From: an uncultured Algibacter sp.
Lineage (GTDB): Bacteria; Bacteroidota; Bacteroidia; Flavobacteriales; Flavobacteriaceae
NCBI GenBank assembly: GCA_947499935.1
Contig: CANMQH010000006.1
Location: 1-64,000 of the forward strand
Length of the DNA: 64,000 nt
Reading direction: 5' to 3'
Shown here one piece after another: positions 1-8,889 of this stretch (the stretch's first letter is position 1; the number at the start of each line of letters is the position of its first letter). Made by a program: the position numbers and the translations under genes. The notes under the pieces are model-generated. The model did no database searches, had not been told where the DNA came from, and saw only the letters and a program-made list of their open reading frames with translations.

Positions 1-69
1 CAAACAATAAAATCAATTACTGGAAATCATCATTACTTAAATGCATTTTATGCGGCGTTTAAAAACTAA
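1..69 (+). CDS. 3' end of an unidentified protein (partial)
   Basis: An open frame runs from the first base to a TAA stop at 67-69 and ends in the residues AFYAAFKN. Only 22 codons are visible, so no family can be named. The following sequence (hairpin, then terminator) fits the end of a plus-strand gene converging on the minus-strand AAA+ gene. Confidence 0.45.
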   Translation, partial: QTIKSITGNHHYLNAFYAAFKN

Positions 70-114
70 ATTGGTATAACTACAAAATCATCTATAATGT
101 AATTTGAAGCAGCA

Positions 115-155
115 CAATATCTATATTTTTTAATTCGAAAAAAAATATAGATATT
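115..155. other. AT-rich hairpin
   Basis: Two arms of about 16 bases (CAATATCTATATTTTT and its reverse complement) enclose a short loop around position 135. It lies just downstream of the partial gene and upstream of a better terminator. It could be a weak terminator or only an AT-rich inverted repeat; function is not known. Confidence 0.4.
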
Positions 156-171
156 GAACTAAATTTTAATG

Positions 172-211
172 AAAAAAGTGCAAATTAATTTTATTCAATT
201 TGCACTTTTTT
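172..211. terminator. Bidirectional intrinsic terminator
   Basis: The arms AAAAAGTGCAAATT and AATTTGCACTTTTT enclose a loop of about 10 bases, with A-runs on the left and T-runs on the right. This suits termination from both sides, between the partial plus-strand gene and the minus-strand AAA+ gene. Confidence 0.7.
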
Positions 212-268
212 ATGCTTTTATATTAGAAGACTTTAATTCAACTATAAATTATCATCTTAGATTTTAAT

Positions 269-1729
269 TTATATACCACTAATAAAACTTCCATAAGGGT
301 CTTTAAACTGAATACCTTCAGAAAAACGATGTTTACTCAACAATTTAAATTCTACTAAGGCCCATAATACAAACTCCTTAACAAAATAACTATCCTGTTT
401 TGTTAAGTTAGGTTGATATTTACCCAATAAATCATCTAAAGGAGAAATAGCATTTAGTAAATTTTTATATTCTTTATCTCGTAAATCATCCAGTAACTCA
501 AAGCCTTCTTTTTGGTTAAAAAACCATGATACGATATCGTCATAAGGGCTATCTTCTTCTTGTTTTTGAAGTTTTCCAATCTTTGGAAAAAACTCTGAAA
601 ACAAACTTTTAACAGCTTCTCCTATTAAATTATAGGCTACAGATGCCGCTCCTTCTTGCTCACCTTCATAAACTAATTCTACTTTTCCTGTAATGGCTGG
701 AATAATACCAACAAAATCTGACAAACGTAATGTGGTTTGTCCATCATCAACCATTAAAGAACGTCGCTCTGCTGTACTTAATAAATTTTCTAGAGCAGAT
801 ATACTCAAACGAGCGCTTACGCCACTTTTAGCGTCAATATACTCACTCTCTCTAGCCTCAAAAACAATTTGCTCTAACAAATCTCTTGCCAAATCAGGAA
901 CAATTACGGTGGCTTTTTGGCTTTCAACCGATTTTGCTTCTTGTTCTGTAATTAATCTCGCTGTTTCTATATCTGCTGGATAATGGGTTAAAATTTGAGA
1001 CCCAATCCTATCTTTTAATGGGGTTACTATACTTCCTCTATTGGTATAATCTTCTGGATTTGCAGTAAACAAAAATTGCATATCCAATGGCAATCTCAAT
1101 TTAAATCCTCTAATTTGAATATCACCTTCTTGCAAAATATTAAATAAAGCGACTTGAATTCTAGCCTGTAAATCTGGTAACTCATTAATTACAAAAATAC
1201 AGCGGTTTGCCCTTGGAATCATACCATAATGAATAACTCTATCATCAGCATAACTCAATTTTAAATTAGCAGCTTTAATAGGATCTACATCACCAATAAT
1301 ATCGGCAACTGTTACATCTGGAGTTGCCAATTTTTCAGCAAAACGCTCGCTTCTATGTAACCATGCAATAGGTGTTTTATCTCTTTTTTCTTTAATCAAT
1401 TCTATGGCAAAACGAGAAATAGGTTGTAATGGATCATCATTAATTTCAGAGCCTTCTACAATAGGTATATACGCGTCTAAAAGATTTAACATTAATCGTG
1501 CAAGACGTGTTTTTGCCTGCCCACGCAAACCCAACAAATTAATGTTGTGGCGTGATAATATAGCACGCTCTAATTCAGGTATTACTGTATTTTGATAGCC
1601 GTGTACACCTTTAAAAGTGGTTTCCTTGTTTTTTATTTTCTGAATTAAATTATCTCGCAATTCATCTTTTATAGATTTTGATTGATATCCTGATGCTTTT
1701 AATGCTTCTAGTGTTTTTATGTCTCTCAT
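269..1729 (-). CDS. AAA+ ATPase, magnesium-chelatase subunit I-like (MoxR/ChlI group)
   Basis: This 486-residue cytoplasmic AAA+ protein resembles the ChlI/BchI subunit of magnesium chelatase and MoxR-type chaperone ATPases. A Walker A-like loop GLRGQAKT lies at residues 67-74. The Walker B position reads FVINE (179-183), with Asn where Asp is usual. A sensor-1 Asn sits in TANPEDY (about 224), and TPLKDRIG (about 237-244) supplies a likely arginine finger. No pigment genes are nearby, so chelation of magnesium is not implied. The next gene in the same direction upstream encodes a VWA protein, the usual partner of such ATPases, and the two probably form one transcription unit. The substrate is unknown. 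Family assignment is firm; the role is inferred only at the level of an AAA+/VWA remodelling pair. Confidence 0.88.
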   Translation of the reverse strand: MRDIKTLEALKASGYQSKSIKDELRDNLIQKIKNKETTFKGVHGYQNTVIPELERAILSRHNINLLGLRGQAKTRLARLMLNLLDAYIPIVEGSEINDDPLQPISRFAIELIKEKRDKTPIAWLHRSERFAEKLATPDVTVADIIGDVDPIKAANLKLSYADDRVIHYGMIPRANRCIFVINELPDLQARIQVALFNILQEGDIQIRGFKLRLPLDMQFLFTANPEDYTNRGSIVTPLKDRIGSQILTHYPADIETARLITEQEAKSVESQKATVIVPDLARDLLEQIVFEARESEYIDAKSGVSARLSISALENLLSTAERRSLMVDDGQTTLRLSDFVGIIPAITGKVELVYEGEQEGAASVAYNLIGEAVKSLFSEFFPKIGKLQKQEEDSPYDDIVSWFFNQKEGFELLDDLRDKEYKNLLNAISPLDDLLGKYQPNLTKQDSYFVKEFVLWALVEFKLLSKHRFSEGIQFKDPYGSFISGI

Positions 1730-1848
1730 TTTTTCCTCTCCTACCGCTCTCTAATAGAGAGCATTGTTATGTGTTATTTTATATGCTTTATTATTTTTTA
1801 ATCTTACGCTAATTTTAATTTCTCCTTTTATAAAGGTTGGAGGAAGAT

Positions 1849-2979
1849 TTATCCCTTAATTCGTTTTTTTCTGTTGGTTTCATAATCTTCAAAAATCATT
1901 TCTCCCAACCCTTTTAGTCCTGTATAAAAGGCTTTACCTTGATTGGCATAGGTAAACTCTTTTACAAACTTCATAAGATAACTATCTTGTGCTATCATAA
2001 AAGTTGTAATGGGTATATGCAACTTTCTGGCTTGTTGTGCCATCATGTAACATTTATTAACAATATGGCTATCTAAACCATTGCTATTCTTATAGTATTC
2101 GCCATCTGGCAAACGTAAACAACTTGGTTTACCATCGGTTATCATAAAAATCTGTTTGTTGGTATTTCGCTTTCTTCTTAATAAGTCCATAGCCAATTGC
2201 AATCCAGCTACTGTATTGGTATGATATGGGCCTACTTTTAAATATGGCAAATCCTTAATTTCTATTTGCCAGGCATCATTACCAAAAACTAAAATATCCA
2301 AGGTATCCTTAGGATAACGTGTGGTTATTAATTCGGCTAACGCCATGGCTACTTTTTTAGCAGGTGTAATTCTATCTTCTCCGTATAGAATCATACTATG
2401 GCTAATATCAATCATTAAAACCGTGCTCATTTGCGATTTATGTAATGCATCTTCAACAACCAAATCATCTTCAGATAAATAAAAATCACCTATCCCGTGA
2501 TTAATCTGCGCATTTTTCAAGCTCTCAGTCATAGACACCTTATCTAGAGCATCACCAAATTGATAATTTCTAAAATCGCCTGTATGCTCATCACCAACAC
2601 CAGCACTTTTACTTTTATGGTTACCTTGTCCACTTCGTTTTATTTTACCAAAAATATGGTCTAGAGCTTGTTGTCTAATAGCTCTTTCGGTCTTGGCTGT
2701 AATAGCCAGTCCACCACTATTACCATCAGCGTCAATCTCTTCTTTTAAATACCCCTTCTTTTTAAGATCTTCAATAAAATCATCAATAGAATATTCTGCT
2801 GTTGTTAATTTATACTCCTTGTCCAGTTCTCGCAACCAGTCTATAGCTTCATCAAAATCGCCAGAAGTATGCGTTATCAGTTCTTTAAAAATTTCAAAAA
2901 GTTTATCGAAAGGAGATTGATAAGGAGCTTCATATGTTGTAAACATGAACCCTTTTCTCAGGTTATTATTTTTTTTCAT
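1849..2979 (-). CDS. VWA-domain protein, partner of the AAA+ ATPase
   Basis: The protein has 376 residues. Its C-terminal half is a von Willebrand factor A domain with a full metal-ion-dependent adhesion site: DISHS at 191-195, the Thr of HTNT near 256, and the Asp of ITDGKP near 282. The N-terminal half is charged and without a recognised domain, as in ChlD-like partners of AAA+ ATPases. There is no signal peptide, so it is probably cytoplasmic. An alternative start at Met12 (position 2946) follows a purine-rich GAGAAAAGGG tract and could be the true one. It lies about 120 bases upstream of the AAA+ gene on the same strand. By family analogy the VWA protein binds a target and stimulates the ATPase; the target is not known. 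Confidence 0.87.
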   Translation of the reverse strand: MKKNNNLRKGFMFTTYEAPYQSPFDKLFEIFKELITHTSGDFDEAIDWLRELDKEYKLTTAEYSIDDFIEDLKKKGYLKEEIDADGNSGGLAITAKTERAIRQQALDHIFGKIKRSGQGNHKSKSAGVGDEHTGDFRNYQFGDALDKVSMTESLKNAQINHGIGDFYLSEDDLVVEDALHKSQMSTVLMIDISHSMILYGEDRITPAKKVAMALAELITTRYPKDTLDILVFGNDAWQIEIKDLPYLKVGPYHTNTVAGLQLAMDLLRRKRNTNKQIFMITDGKPSCLRLPDGEYYKNSNGLDSHIVNKCYMMAQQARKLHIPITTFMIAQDSYLMKFVKEFTYANQGKAFYTGLKGLGEMIFEDYETNRKKRIKG

Positions 2980-3088
2980 AGCAGGATAAAAATACTATAT
3001 TTTTTTAATAATAATTTAGGTGTTAACATGTATTTAAGAATCTCGCTATAAGTTTTTATTATCTTTATTTCCTCTAATTATATATAAG

Positions 3089-6000
3089 ATGAAACAAACT
3101 TTTTTTCTAGTGTTGTTATTTATAACAATCACTGTTTTTCCACAAGAATTTTCGATGGATTTATTTAAGAATAAACATCCTAGAAATATAGGTCCTGGTG
3201 GTATGTCTGGTCGGATAACTTCAATTGACATTGTGCATTCTAACCCCGATATCATGTATGCAGGAACCGCATCTGGTGGTTTATGGAAATCTACTTCTGG
3301 TGGCATTAAATGGTCTCCTGTTTTTGAAAAAGAAGTCACAGCATCTATTGGTGCTGTAGCCGTACAACAATCTAACCCTAGTGTTATATGGGTAGGTACA
3401 GGAGAAGGTAACCCTAGAAATAGTTTAAATGGAGGTTATGGTATATACAAATCGCTTGATGGTGGAAAAAACTGGTTACTCATGGGGTTGGAAAATACCC
3501 GCCATATTCATAGAGTTGTTATAGACCCTACTAATCCGGACATCGTCTATGCTGCTGCTATAGGATCTCCTTGGGGAGAACACCCAGAACGTGGTGTATA
3601 TAAAACTACCGATGGTGGTAAAACTTGGAGAAACATACTATTTGCTAATAATAAAACTGGTGCTGCAGATTTGGTTATGGACCCCAAAAATCCAAACAAG
3701 CTTATAGCGACCATGTGGGAACACAAACGTGAGCCATGGTTTTTTAATTCTGGTGGCGAAGGCTCTGGTATGCATATTACTTTTGATGGTGGTAAGCACT
3801 GGAAAAAAATTACAAAAGAAGATGGTTTTCCTAAAGGACAGTTAGGCCGTATTGGTGTTGCCATTGCAGCTAACAAACCTAATATAATTTATGCTTTAGT
3901 TGAAGCTAAAAAAAATGCGCTATACAAGAGTGAAGATGGTGGTTTTAAATGGAAAAAAATAAATGATAAAGATGACATTGGTAACCGACCTTTTTACTAT
4001 TCTGAAATATATGTAGACCCTAAAAATGAAAATAGAGTATTTTCTATTTTTACTTATGTGAATGTAAGTGAAGATGGTGGAAAAAACTTTAAACAACTTA
4101 TGCCCGCTTATGGTGTAGATAATGGTGTACACCCAGACCATCACGCTTGGTGGATACATCCTACAAATAGTGATTTCATGATTGATGGTAACGATGGCGG
4201 ATTAAATATTACCAAAGACGGAGGTAAAACTTGGCGTTTTATAGGCAATATTCCAGTTGCTCAATTTTATCATATTAATGTGGATAATGAAATCCCTTAT
4301 AATGTATATGGCGGTATGCAAGATAATGGCTCATGGAAAGGTCCTGCTTATGTTTGGCGTGATCAAGGTATACGCAATTCGTATTGGCAAGAAGTGAGTT
4401 TTGGAGATGGATTTGATGTGATACCAGATAAAAAAAACGCACGTTTTGGCTGGTCGCTTAGCCAACAAGGTTATGTGGGGTATTATGATTCTGAAACAGG
4501 TAACAATTTTGGAGTAAGACCTACGCATCCTAATGCCGATATTAAATTACGTTTTAATTGGAATGCTGCCATAAATATAGATCCGTTTAATGATAACACC
4601 TTATATTTTGGAAGTCAATTTGCACATAAATCTACAGATAAAGGGCTAACATGGACTATTACCTCTCCAGATTTAACAACCAACAATCCCGAAAAATTAA
4701 AACAAAATGAAAGTGGTGGATTAACCTTAGATGCTACAGGCGCAGAAAACCACTGTACCATTCTAGTGATTGAGCCTTCTCCAATAGAACGTAATATGCT
4801 ATGGGCAAGTACAGATGATGGTAAAGTACACATCACAAAAAATGGAGGAACATCTTGGATTGATGTTACAAAAAACATTAAAAACTTACCAAGTGGCAGT
4901 TGGATTCCGCAAATAAAAGCTTCTAATAAAAATAAAGGCGAAGCTTTATTAATAGCTAACGATTACAGACGCTTTAACTATACACCTTATGCTTATAGAA
5001 CAAAAGATTATGGTAAAACGTGGAAACGTATTGTTGATGACAAAGATGTAAAAAGCTATACCCTATCTATTGTAGAGGATATTGAAAACCCAAATCTTAT
5101 GTTTTTAGGCACAGATGATGGTTTGTATATATCTATTGATGCTGGAAATAAATGGACAAAATGGACCGCAGGGTTTCCTACCGTTCCTGTTAAGGATTTA
5201 ATTATACATCCAAGAGAGCATGATTTAATCATTGGTACTTTTGGTAGAGCAGCATGGGTATTAGATGATATTAGACCATTACGCGAATTAGCTAAAAACA
5301 ATCAAATATTAAACTCTAAATTAAACATCTTTCCTCCTCCTACGGCCTATCATGCAGCTTACCAACAACCTACAGGTAGCCGTTTTGGAGCAGATGCACT
5401 TTATAATGGAGAAAACCGGGCTAAAGGTGCCATACTATCTTATTTTATTAAGGTTGACAAGAAAACCGTTAAAGAGGATAATAACGAGGAAGAAGATGAA
5501 GAAGAAAATAATAAAAAAACTGCTAAAAAAGATTCTCTTAGTATGAAAATTTATGACGGAGATCGCTTAATTAGAACCTTAAAACAAAAAGTTCCTGAAA
5601 AAACAGGAATCTATACTTGGGTTTGGCAAATGGATGAAAAAGGTCCTGACAAAGCTACTAGAGTAATTAAAAAAAACACTAAAGAAAACGGTGGGGTTAA
5701 AGTGAAACCAGGGGTTTATAACGTTGTAATTCATTATGGAGACATCGCTTCTAAAGAACAAATTACTATTAAAAGTGATCCGCGCCTAAATAAAGCTACC
5801 ACTAATATTGATGCCGTTTATAACGCCTCAAAAACCATTGAAAGCATGATGCAAGTTATGGCTGACGCTGTTAAACAACTAGCGGATAGCAAAACTGCGG
5901 CAAATACATATAAATCTGATTTAAATAAGTTAGATAAAAATCTTTATAAAAATCAAATTAAAGCATCTAAAGATATTATCAAACAAATTGATAGCCTTAT

Positions 6001-6283
6001 CGACCTATATTTAGGCAAAGAAGATAAACGCCAAGGCATTACTAGAAATACAAACTCTAGTATTGAGCAACGATTAAGTATAGCTAGAAGGTATGTACAA
6101 ACCAGACAAAGTGGCATTACAAATACAGAAACAACGCTTATTGCTCATGCTAAATCGGCTTTAAAAAGCGGTTTAGAAAAAACTAATGTATTCTATAATA
6201 AACCATGGCAAGACTACAGAGCATCTATGGAAAAAACAAAACTATCGCCTTTTAAAAACATCAAAACATTTAAAGTAGATTAA
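3089..6283 (+). CDS. Secreted VPS10/sortilin-like BNR beta-propeller protein
   Basis: The protein has 1064 residues with an N-terminal signal peptide (about 1-18, ending FPQ). It carries many Asp-box/BNR motifs such as TDGGKTWRNI, FDGGKHWKKI and KDGGKTWRFIG across roughly residues 50-730, as in the sortilin VPS10 beta-propeller. An acidic-lysine linker follows at about 795-815, then an immunoglobulin-like stretch and a helical C-terminus. Database names often call such proteins glycosyl hydrolases, but I see no catalytic site that would justify this. No T9SS sorting domain is evident, so it may be periplasmic or surface-bound. It is transcribed divergently from the VWA gene, with about 110 bases between starts. 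Fold confidence is high; function is unknown. Confidence 0.85.
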   Translation: MKQTFFLVLLFITITVFPQEFSMDLFKNKHPRNIGPGGMSGRITSIDIVHSNPDIMYAGTASGGLWKSTSGGIKWSPVFEKEVTASIGAVAVQQSNPSVIWVGTGEGNPRNSLNGGYGIYKSLDGGKNWLLMGLENTRHIHRVVIDPTNPDIVYAAAIGSPWGEHPERGVYKTTDGGKTWRNILFANNKTGAADLVMDPKNPNKLIATMWEHKREPWFFNSGGEGSGMHITFDGGKHWKKITKEDGFPKGQLGRIGVAIAANKPNIIYALVEAKKNALYKSEDGGFKWKKINDKDDIGNRPFYYSEIYVDPKNENRVFSIFTYVNVSEDGGKNFKQLMPAYGVDNGVHPDHHAWWIHPTNSDFMIDGNDGGLNITKDGGKTWRFIGNIPVAQFYHINVDNEIPYNVYGGMQDNGSWKGPAYVWRDQGIRNSYWQEVSFGDGFDVIPDKKNARFGWSLSQQGYVGYYDSETGNNFGVRPTHPNADIKLRFNWNAAINIDPFNDNTLYFGSQFAHKSTDKGLTWTITSPDLTTNNPEKLKQNESGGLTLDATGAENHCTILVIEPSPIERNMLWASTDDGKVHITKNGGTSWIDVTKNIKNLPSGSWIPQIKASNKNKGEALLIANDYRRFNYTPYAYRTKDYGKTWKRIVDDKDVKSYTLSIVEDIENPNLMFLGTDDGLYISIDAGNKWTKWTAGFPTVPVKDLIIHPREHDLIIGTFGRAAWVLDDIRPLRELAKNNQILNSKLNIFPPPTAYHAAYQQPTGSRFGADALYNGENRAKGAILSYFIKVDKKTVKEDNNEEEDEEENNKKTAKKDSLSMKIYDGDRLIRTLKQKVPEKTGIYTWVWQMDEKGPDKATRVIKKNTKENGGVKVKPGVYNVVIHYGDIASKEQITIKSDPRLNKATTNIDAVYNASKTIESMMQVMADAVKQLADSKTAANTYKSDLNKLDKNLYKNQIKASKDIIKQIDSLIDLYLGKEDKRQGITRNTNSSIEQRLSIARRYVQTRQSGITNTETTLIAHAKSALKSGLEKTNVFYNKPWQDYRASMEKTKLSPFKNIKTFKVD

Positions 6284-6292
6284 TATTAAATT

Positions 6293-6327
6293 AAGTGCCG
6301 CTTAGTTATAGATACTAAACGGCACTT
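6293..6327 (+). terminator. Terminator after the BNR gene
   Basis: Arms AAGTGCCGCTTAGT and ACTAAACGGCACTT, with one G-T type mismatch, lie ten bases after the stop codon and are followed by TTTT. Confidence 0.7.
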
Positions 6328-6402
6328 GATTTTAAATTTCTAAATTATTCTAAACGCTCACATATATGACATTAAACTTATTAAATGTCAATAGTTTATT
6401 TA

Positions 6403-6591
6403 TTACCTCACACTTTTAGTACATGACAAAAATTAAATTGATTTTCAATAAACAGTATAATTCTAATGAAATTGAGACCTGTCAGGTTTTTAAAACCTGA
6501 CAGATCTAGAACACCTACCATCATTAAACTACTAATAATCAACAACATAACATTTGTGTTTCAATTTTTATCATGTACTTTACCTCACACT
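6403..6591. mobile_element. MITE-like insertion with terminal inverted repeats and target duplication (copy A)
   Basis: An element of about 165 bases is bounded by inverted ends AGTACATGACAAAAATT (6418-6434) and AATTTTTATCATGTACT (6563-6579), with one mismatch between them. The same 12 bases, TTACCTCACACT, flank it at 6403-6414 and 6580-6591, which looks like a target-site duplication. The right-hand copy is the last three codons plus stop of the minus-strand LRR gene. The element has no coding capacity and contains a palindromic core (6475-6507). A second copy lies inverted at 14065-14186. A nonautonomous transposon is the best reading. The 12-base duplication is within the range known for IS4-type elements, but the parent transposase is unknown. 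Confidence 0.7.
6475..6507. repeat. 33-base palindromic repeat, copy 1
   Basis: AGACCTGTCAGGTTTT and AAAACCTGACAGATCT form an imperfect palindrome at the centre of the MITE-like element. Related palindromes occur at 14096-14128 and 46903-46935. Confidence 0.8.
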
Positions 6592-8559
6592 AATTTTTTT
6601 GGTTATAAGCCTATTATTATTTGTAATTACTTGTAGTATATACATACCAGAAGGGTAAGACATGGCTATTTTAAGCTCTTTGGGTATATTTTTATTGGTA
6701 TATATCTGTTGTCCTTGAATGTTTGAAATTTTAATTTCTTTTACATCCAAAGATGTATTGAATTTTAGAGTTAATAATTGATCATTATTAATAGGGTTGG
6801 GATATACAGATAATTGATTATTTACTTTATCTAAATCGTCTATTGAAAGTGCAGAAGATTCATAAATAGCCGTTACAACTAAATTTTCGGTAACGTTACT
6901 AAAATCAGTATCCCATCCAATAAATGTTTTATCTTTTTTTTCTGGAGCTTCAGGTGCTATGGCTGCCTCTCCTATTGTAAAAGGCTTAAAAGAGAGCACT
7001 GTTTTTCCATCTTCATCTAAAAAATAAACTAATCTTTCATTATCTCTTAGAAATACTTCTTCCGCAATAATTGGAGTGACTGTTAAATCAAATTTTATTC
7101 CAGACCATCTAATAAAAACAAAGCCTTCTCCAAATATTGGAGGTGGGAATGTTACGGCTTCCGATTCTAGTTGCGTAGAGGTGGTTAGTACACTACCATC
7201 TATATTTAAAAAGGTAACGGTATACTCTAGTGCTATTCTATATACTGCTTTTATAGTAATATCTGAGGTGACACTATCAAAACTGGTATCCCATTTATCA
7301 AAAATATATCCGGGTTTGGTATTGGGTATTTTTGGTGCAATAGCTCCTGCTCCATAAGTAAGTTTTTCTGTTTTCAATAAGGTATCGTCATGGTCAACAA
7401 ACGTTGCTTCAAGAAAAAAACTAGGCACTATAGTCGCTTTATAAGTATTGTTATCTTCGGCACTAACTTTTGCATTTGCTGGGTAGGTATTGTCTAGGTT
7501 GTCTTTCCATTCTATAAAAGTAAAGCCTGTTTTAATTACTTCGGGTAAGATTATATTTTTAAGTATTCCACTTGAAAAAGCATTTTTTCCTATTTCCATA
7601 ATGCTATTAGGGAGCGCCAATTTTGATTCGTCTAGAATGAGATTGCCACTAAAGGCATTGTCTCCAATAGAAACGAGAGAATTCCCAAAATTAATTTTAA
7701 TGATTGGGTTATGTTGAAATGCTCTTCCCTCAATACTTTTTAAAGAGTTTGGAAAGCTAATAGTGGAAATATTATTACTCCAAAAGGCATTATTTCTTAT
7801 ATTTTCCAAACCTTCTTCGATAACTAATTCTGTAATGTTACTTCTATAAAAAGCGAAGCTTTGTATTTCATTAACAGTACTTGGTATGACTACTTTGGTT
7901 AAGTTACATTTACTAAAAGCAACCGAACGTATTTTAGAAACAAATGGAGGAATAAAATCTATTACATCTGCATTACCGCCATAGGAAACAATTACACTGG
8001 TATCAAAAACGCCATCATTTTCGTACTTATAGACTATGCCATGTGGAGAAGTCTCCCCATTAATGGTTTTAATTTTATTATTATTAAATGATCCGTGTCC
8101 TAGTATGTTAATAGATGCTGTTAGGATTAAGTCTTCAATATTATTTCCTGTAAAAGCATGATTTCCAATAACATTAAAATTACCTTCTAGGGTAAGAGAT
8201 TCTAATTTATTATCTTCAAAGGCGCCTTCATATATATTTTCTACAGAATCTGGGAAGTCTATTTTTGTTAATTTATTTCCTCTAAAGGCAACATCTCCTA
8301 TATCTTTTAAGGATTTGGGTAACACAACACTTAACAAATCGTTAGAAGTAAAAGAAAATCTGCCAATGGCTACTACGGGTTCACCGTTAATCTCTTCGGG
8401 GATTATAATGTTTTTTTCGGTAGTATTAAGATAGGAAATAATAACGCCATCTTTAAAATTAACATCATCGGATGTTAGGGTATATTGGGCATTACTTGTG
8501 TAGCACAAGAATAAAAAAAATAAAAGTGCAATAGATGTTTTTGTGTAATTAGTTTTCAT
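6580..8559 (-). CDS. BspA-type leucine-rich-repeat surface protein with T9SS sorting domain
   Basis: The 659-residue secreted protein has four parts. A signal peptide ends near residue 24 (SNAQ). BspA/LRR_5 repeats (about 30-340) carry the pattern AFxxNxLxxxxxP. Listeria-Bacteroides (InlB B-type) repeats follow at about 345-575, for example KPGYIFDKWDTSF and FIGWDTDFSNVTEN. A type A T9SS C-terminal domain (about 585-659) begins LSVYPNPINN and ends KKISVR. It is probably exported by T9SS and attached to the cell surface, where LRR proteins of this type often mediate adhesion. Its last 12 bases form one half of the duplication made by the adjacent MITE-like insertion, so the reading frame was preserved. 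Confidence 0.9.
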   Translation of the reverse strand: MKTNYTKTSIALLFFLFLCYTSNAQYTLTSDDVNFKDGVIISYLNTTEKNIIIPEEINGEPVVAIGRFSFTSNDLLSVVLPKSLKDIGDVAFRGNKLTKIDFPDSVENIYEGAFEDNKLESLTLEGNFNVIGNHAFTGNNIEDLILTASINILGHGSFNNNKIKTINGETSPHGIVYKYENDGVFDTSVIVSYGGNADVIDFIPPFVSKIRSVAFSKCNLTKVVIPSTVNEIQSFAFYRSNITELVIEEGLENIRNNAFWSNNISTISFPNSLKSIEGRAFQHNPIIKINFGNSLVSIGDNAFSGNLILDESKLALPNSIMEIGKNAFSSGILKNIILPEVIKTGFTFIEWKDNLDNTYPANAKVSAEDNNTYKATIVPSFFLEATFVDHDDTLLKTEKLTYGAGAIAPKIPNTKPGYIFDKWDTSFDSVTSDITIKAVYRIALEYTVTFLNIDGSVLTTSTQLESEAVTFPPPIFGEGFVFIRWSGIKFDLTVTPIIAEEVFLRDNERLVYFLDEDGKTVLSFKPFTIGEAAIAPEAPEKKDKTFIGWDTDFSNVTENLVVTAIYESSALSIDDLDKVNNQLSVYPNPINNDQLLTLKFNTSLDVKEIKISNIQGQQIYTNKNIPKELKIAMSYPSGMYILQVITNNNRLITKKISVR

Positions 8560-8868
8560 GTGATTGTATATAAAATATAATTTAATAGTAAAACAGGTTA
8601 AAACGATATTCTCCTACCTTAAAATGCTGTTTTTTTAAATTAAAAATTAAGATACTGTTTGTAGCAACTTTAAAACTGCACATAATGAAACAATTAAAAA
8701 AAAATTAACATACTATTTGTTATCTAAGGGCCTCATAATTGCGAACCTTATATATAATGCCATTAGAAATCATTTTTAAATTAGATATGCAACAACATAA
8801 CAAATATTGATTCTTCATCAATAAAAACAATAGTCTTAATTTCTTATGTAATAGTAAAACTATTATAT
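8560..8868. other. Divergent intergenic region between LRR gene and efflux operon
   Basis: These 309 AT-rich bases separate two divergent genes. Apart from the -7 box just before the TetR gene I see no conserved gene, repeat or strong hairpin. A 62-codon open frame on the minus strand (8720-8908) has no features of a real protein. Confidence 0.6.
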
Positions 8869-8871
8869 TTG
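8864..8871 (+). promoter_or_regulatory. Bacteroidota -7 box for the TetR-efflux operon
   Basis: TATATTTG matches TAnnTTTG exactly. It ends 18 bases before the ATG at 8890 and overlaps an upstream in-frame ATG at 8869, which argues for the downstream start. No clear TTG -33 element was found at the expected spacing. Confidence 0.55.
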
Positions 8872-8889
8872 CGAATAAATATTTTAAAA

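Noticed and set aside
269-1729. True magnesium chelatase for pigment synthesis
   Set aside because: No ChlH-type subunit or tetrapyrrole genes are in the window, and the Walker motifs differ from those of BchI.
2869-3051. 60-codon plus-strand frame across the VWA start and the divergent intergenic region
   Set aside because: It is mostly antisense to the VWA gene and has no recognisable protein features.
3089-6283. Glycosyl hydrolase call for the BNR protein
   Set aside because: Asp-box repeats show a beta-propeller fold only; no sialidase-type catalytic residues could be assigned.
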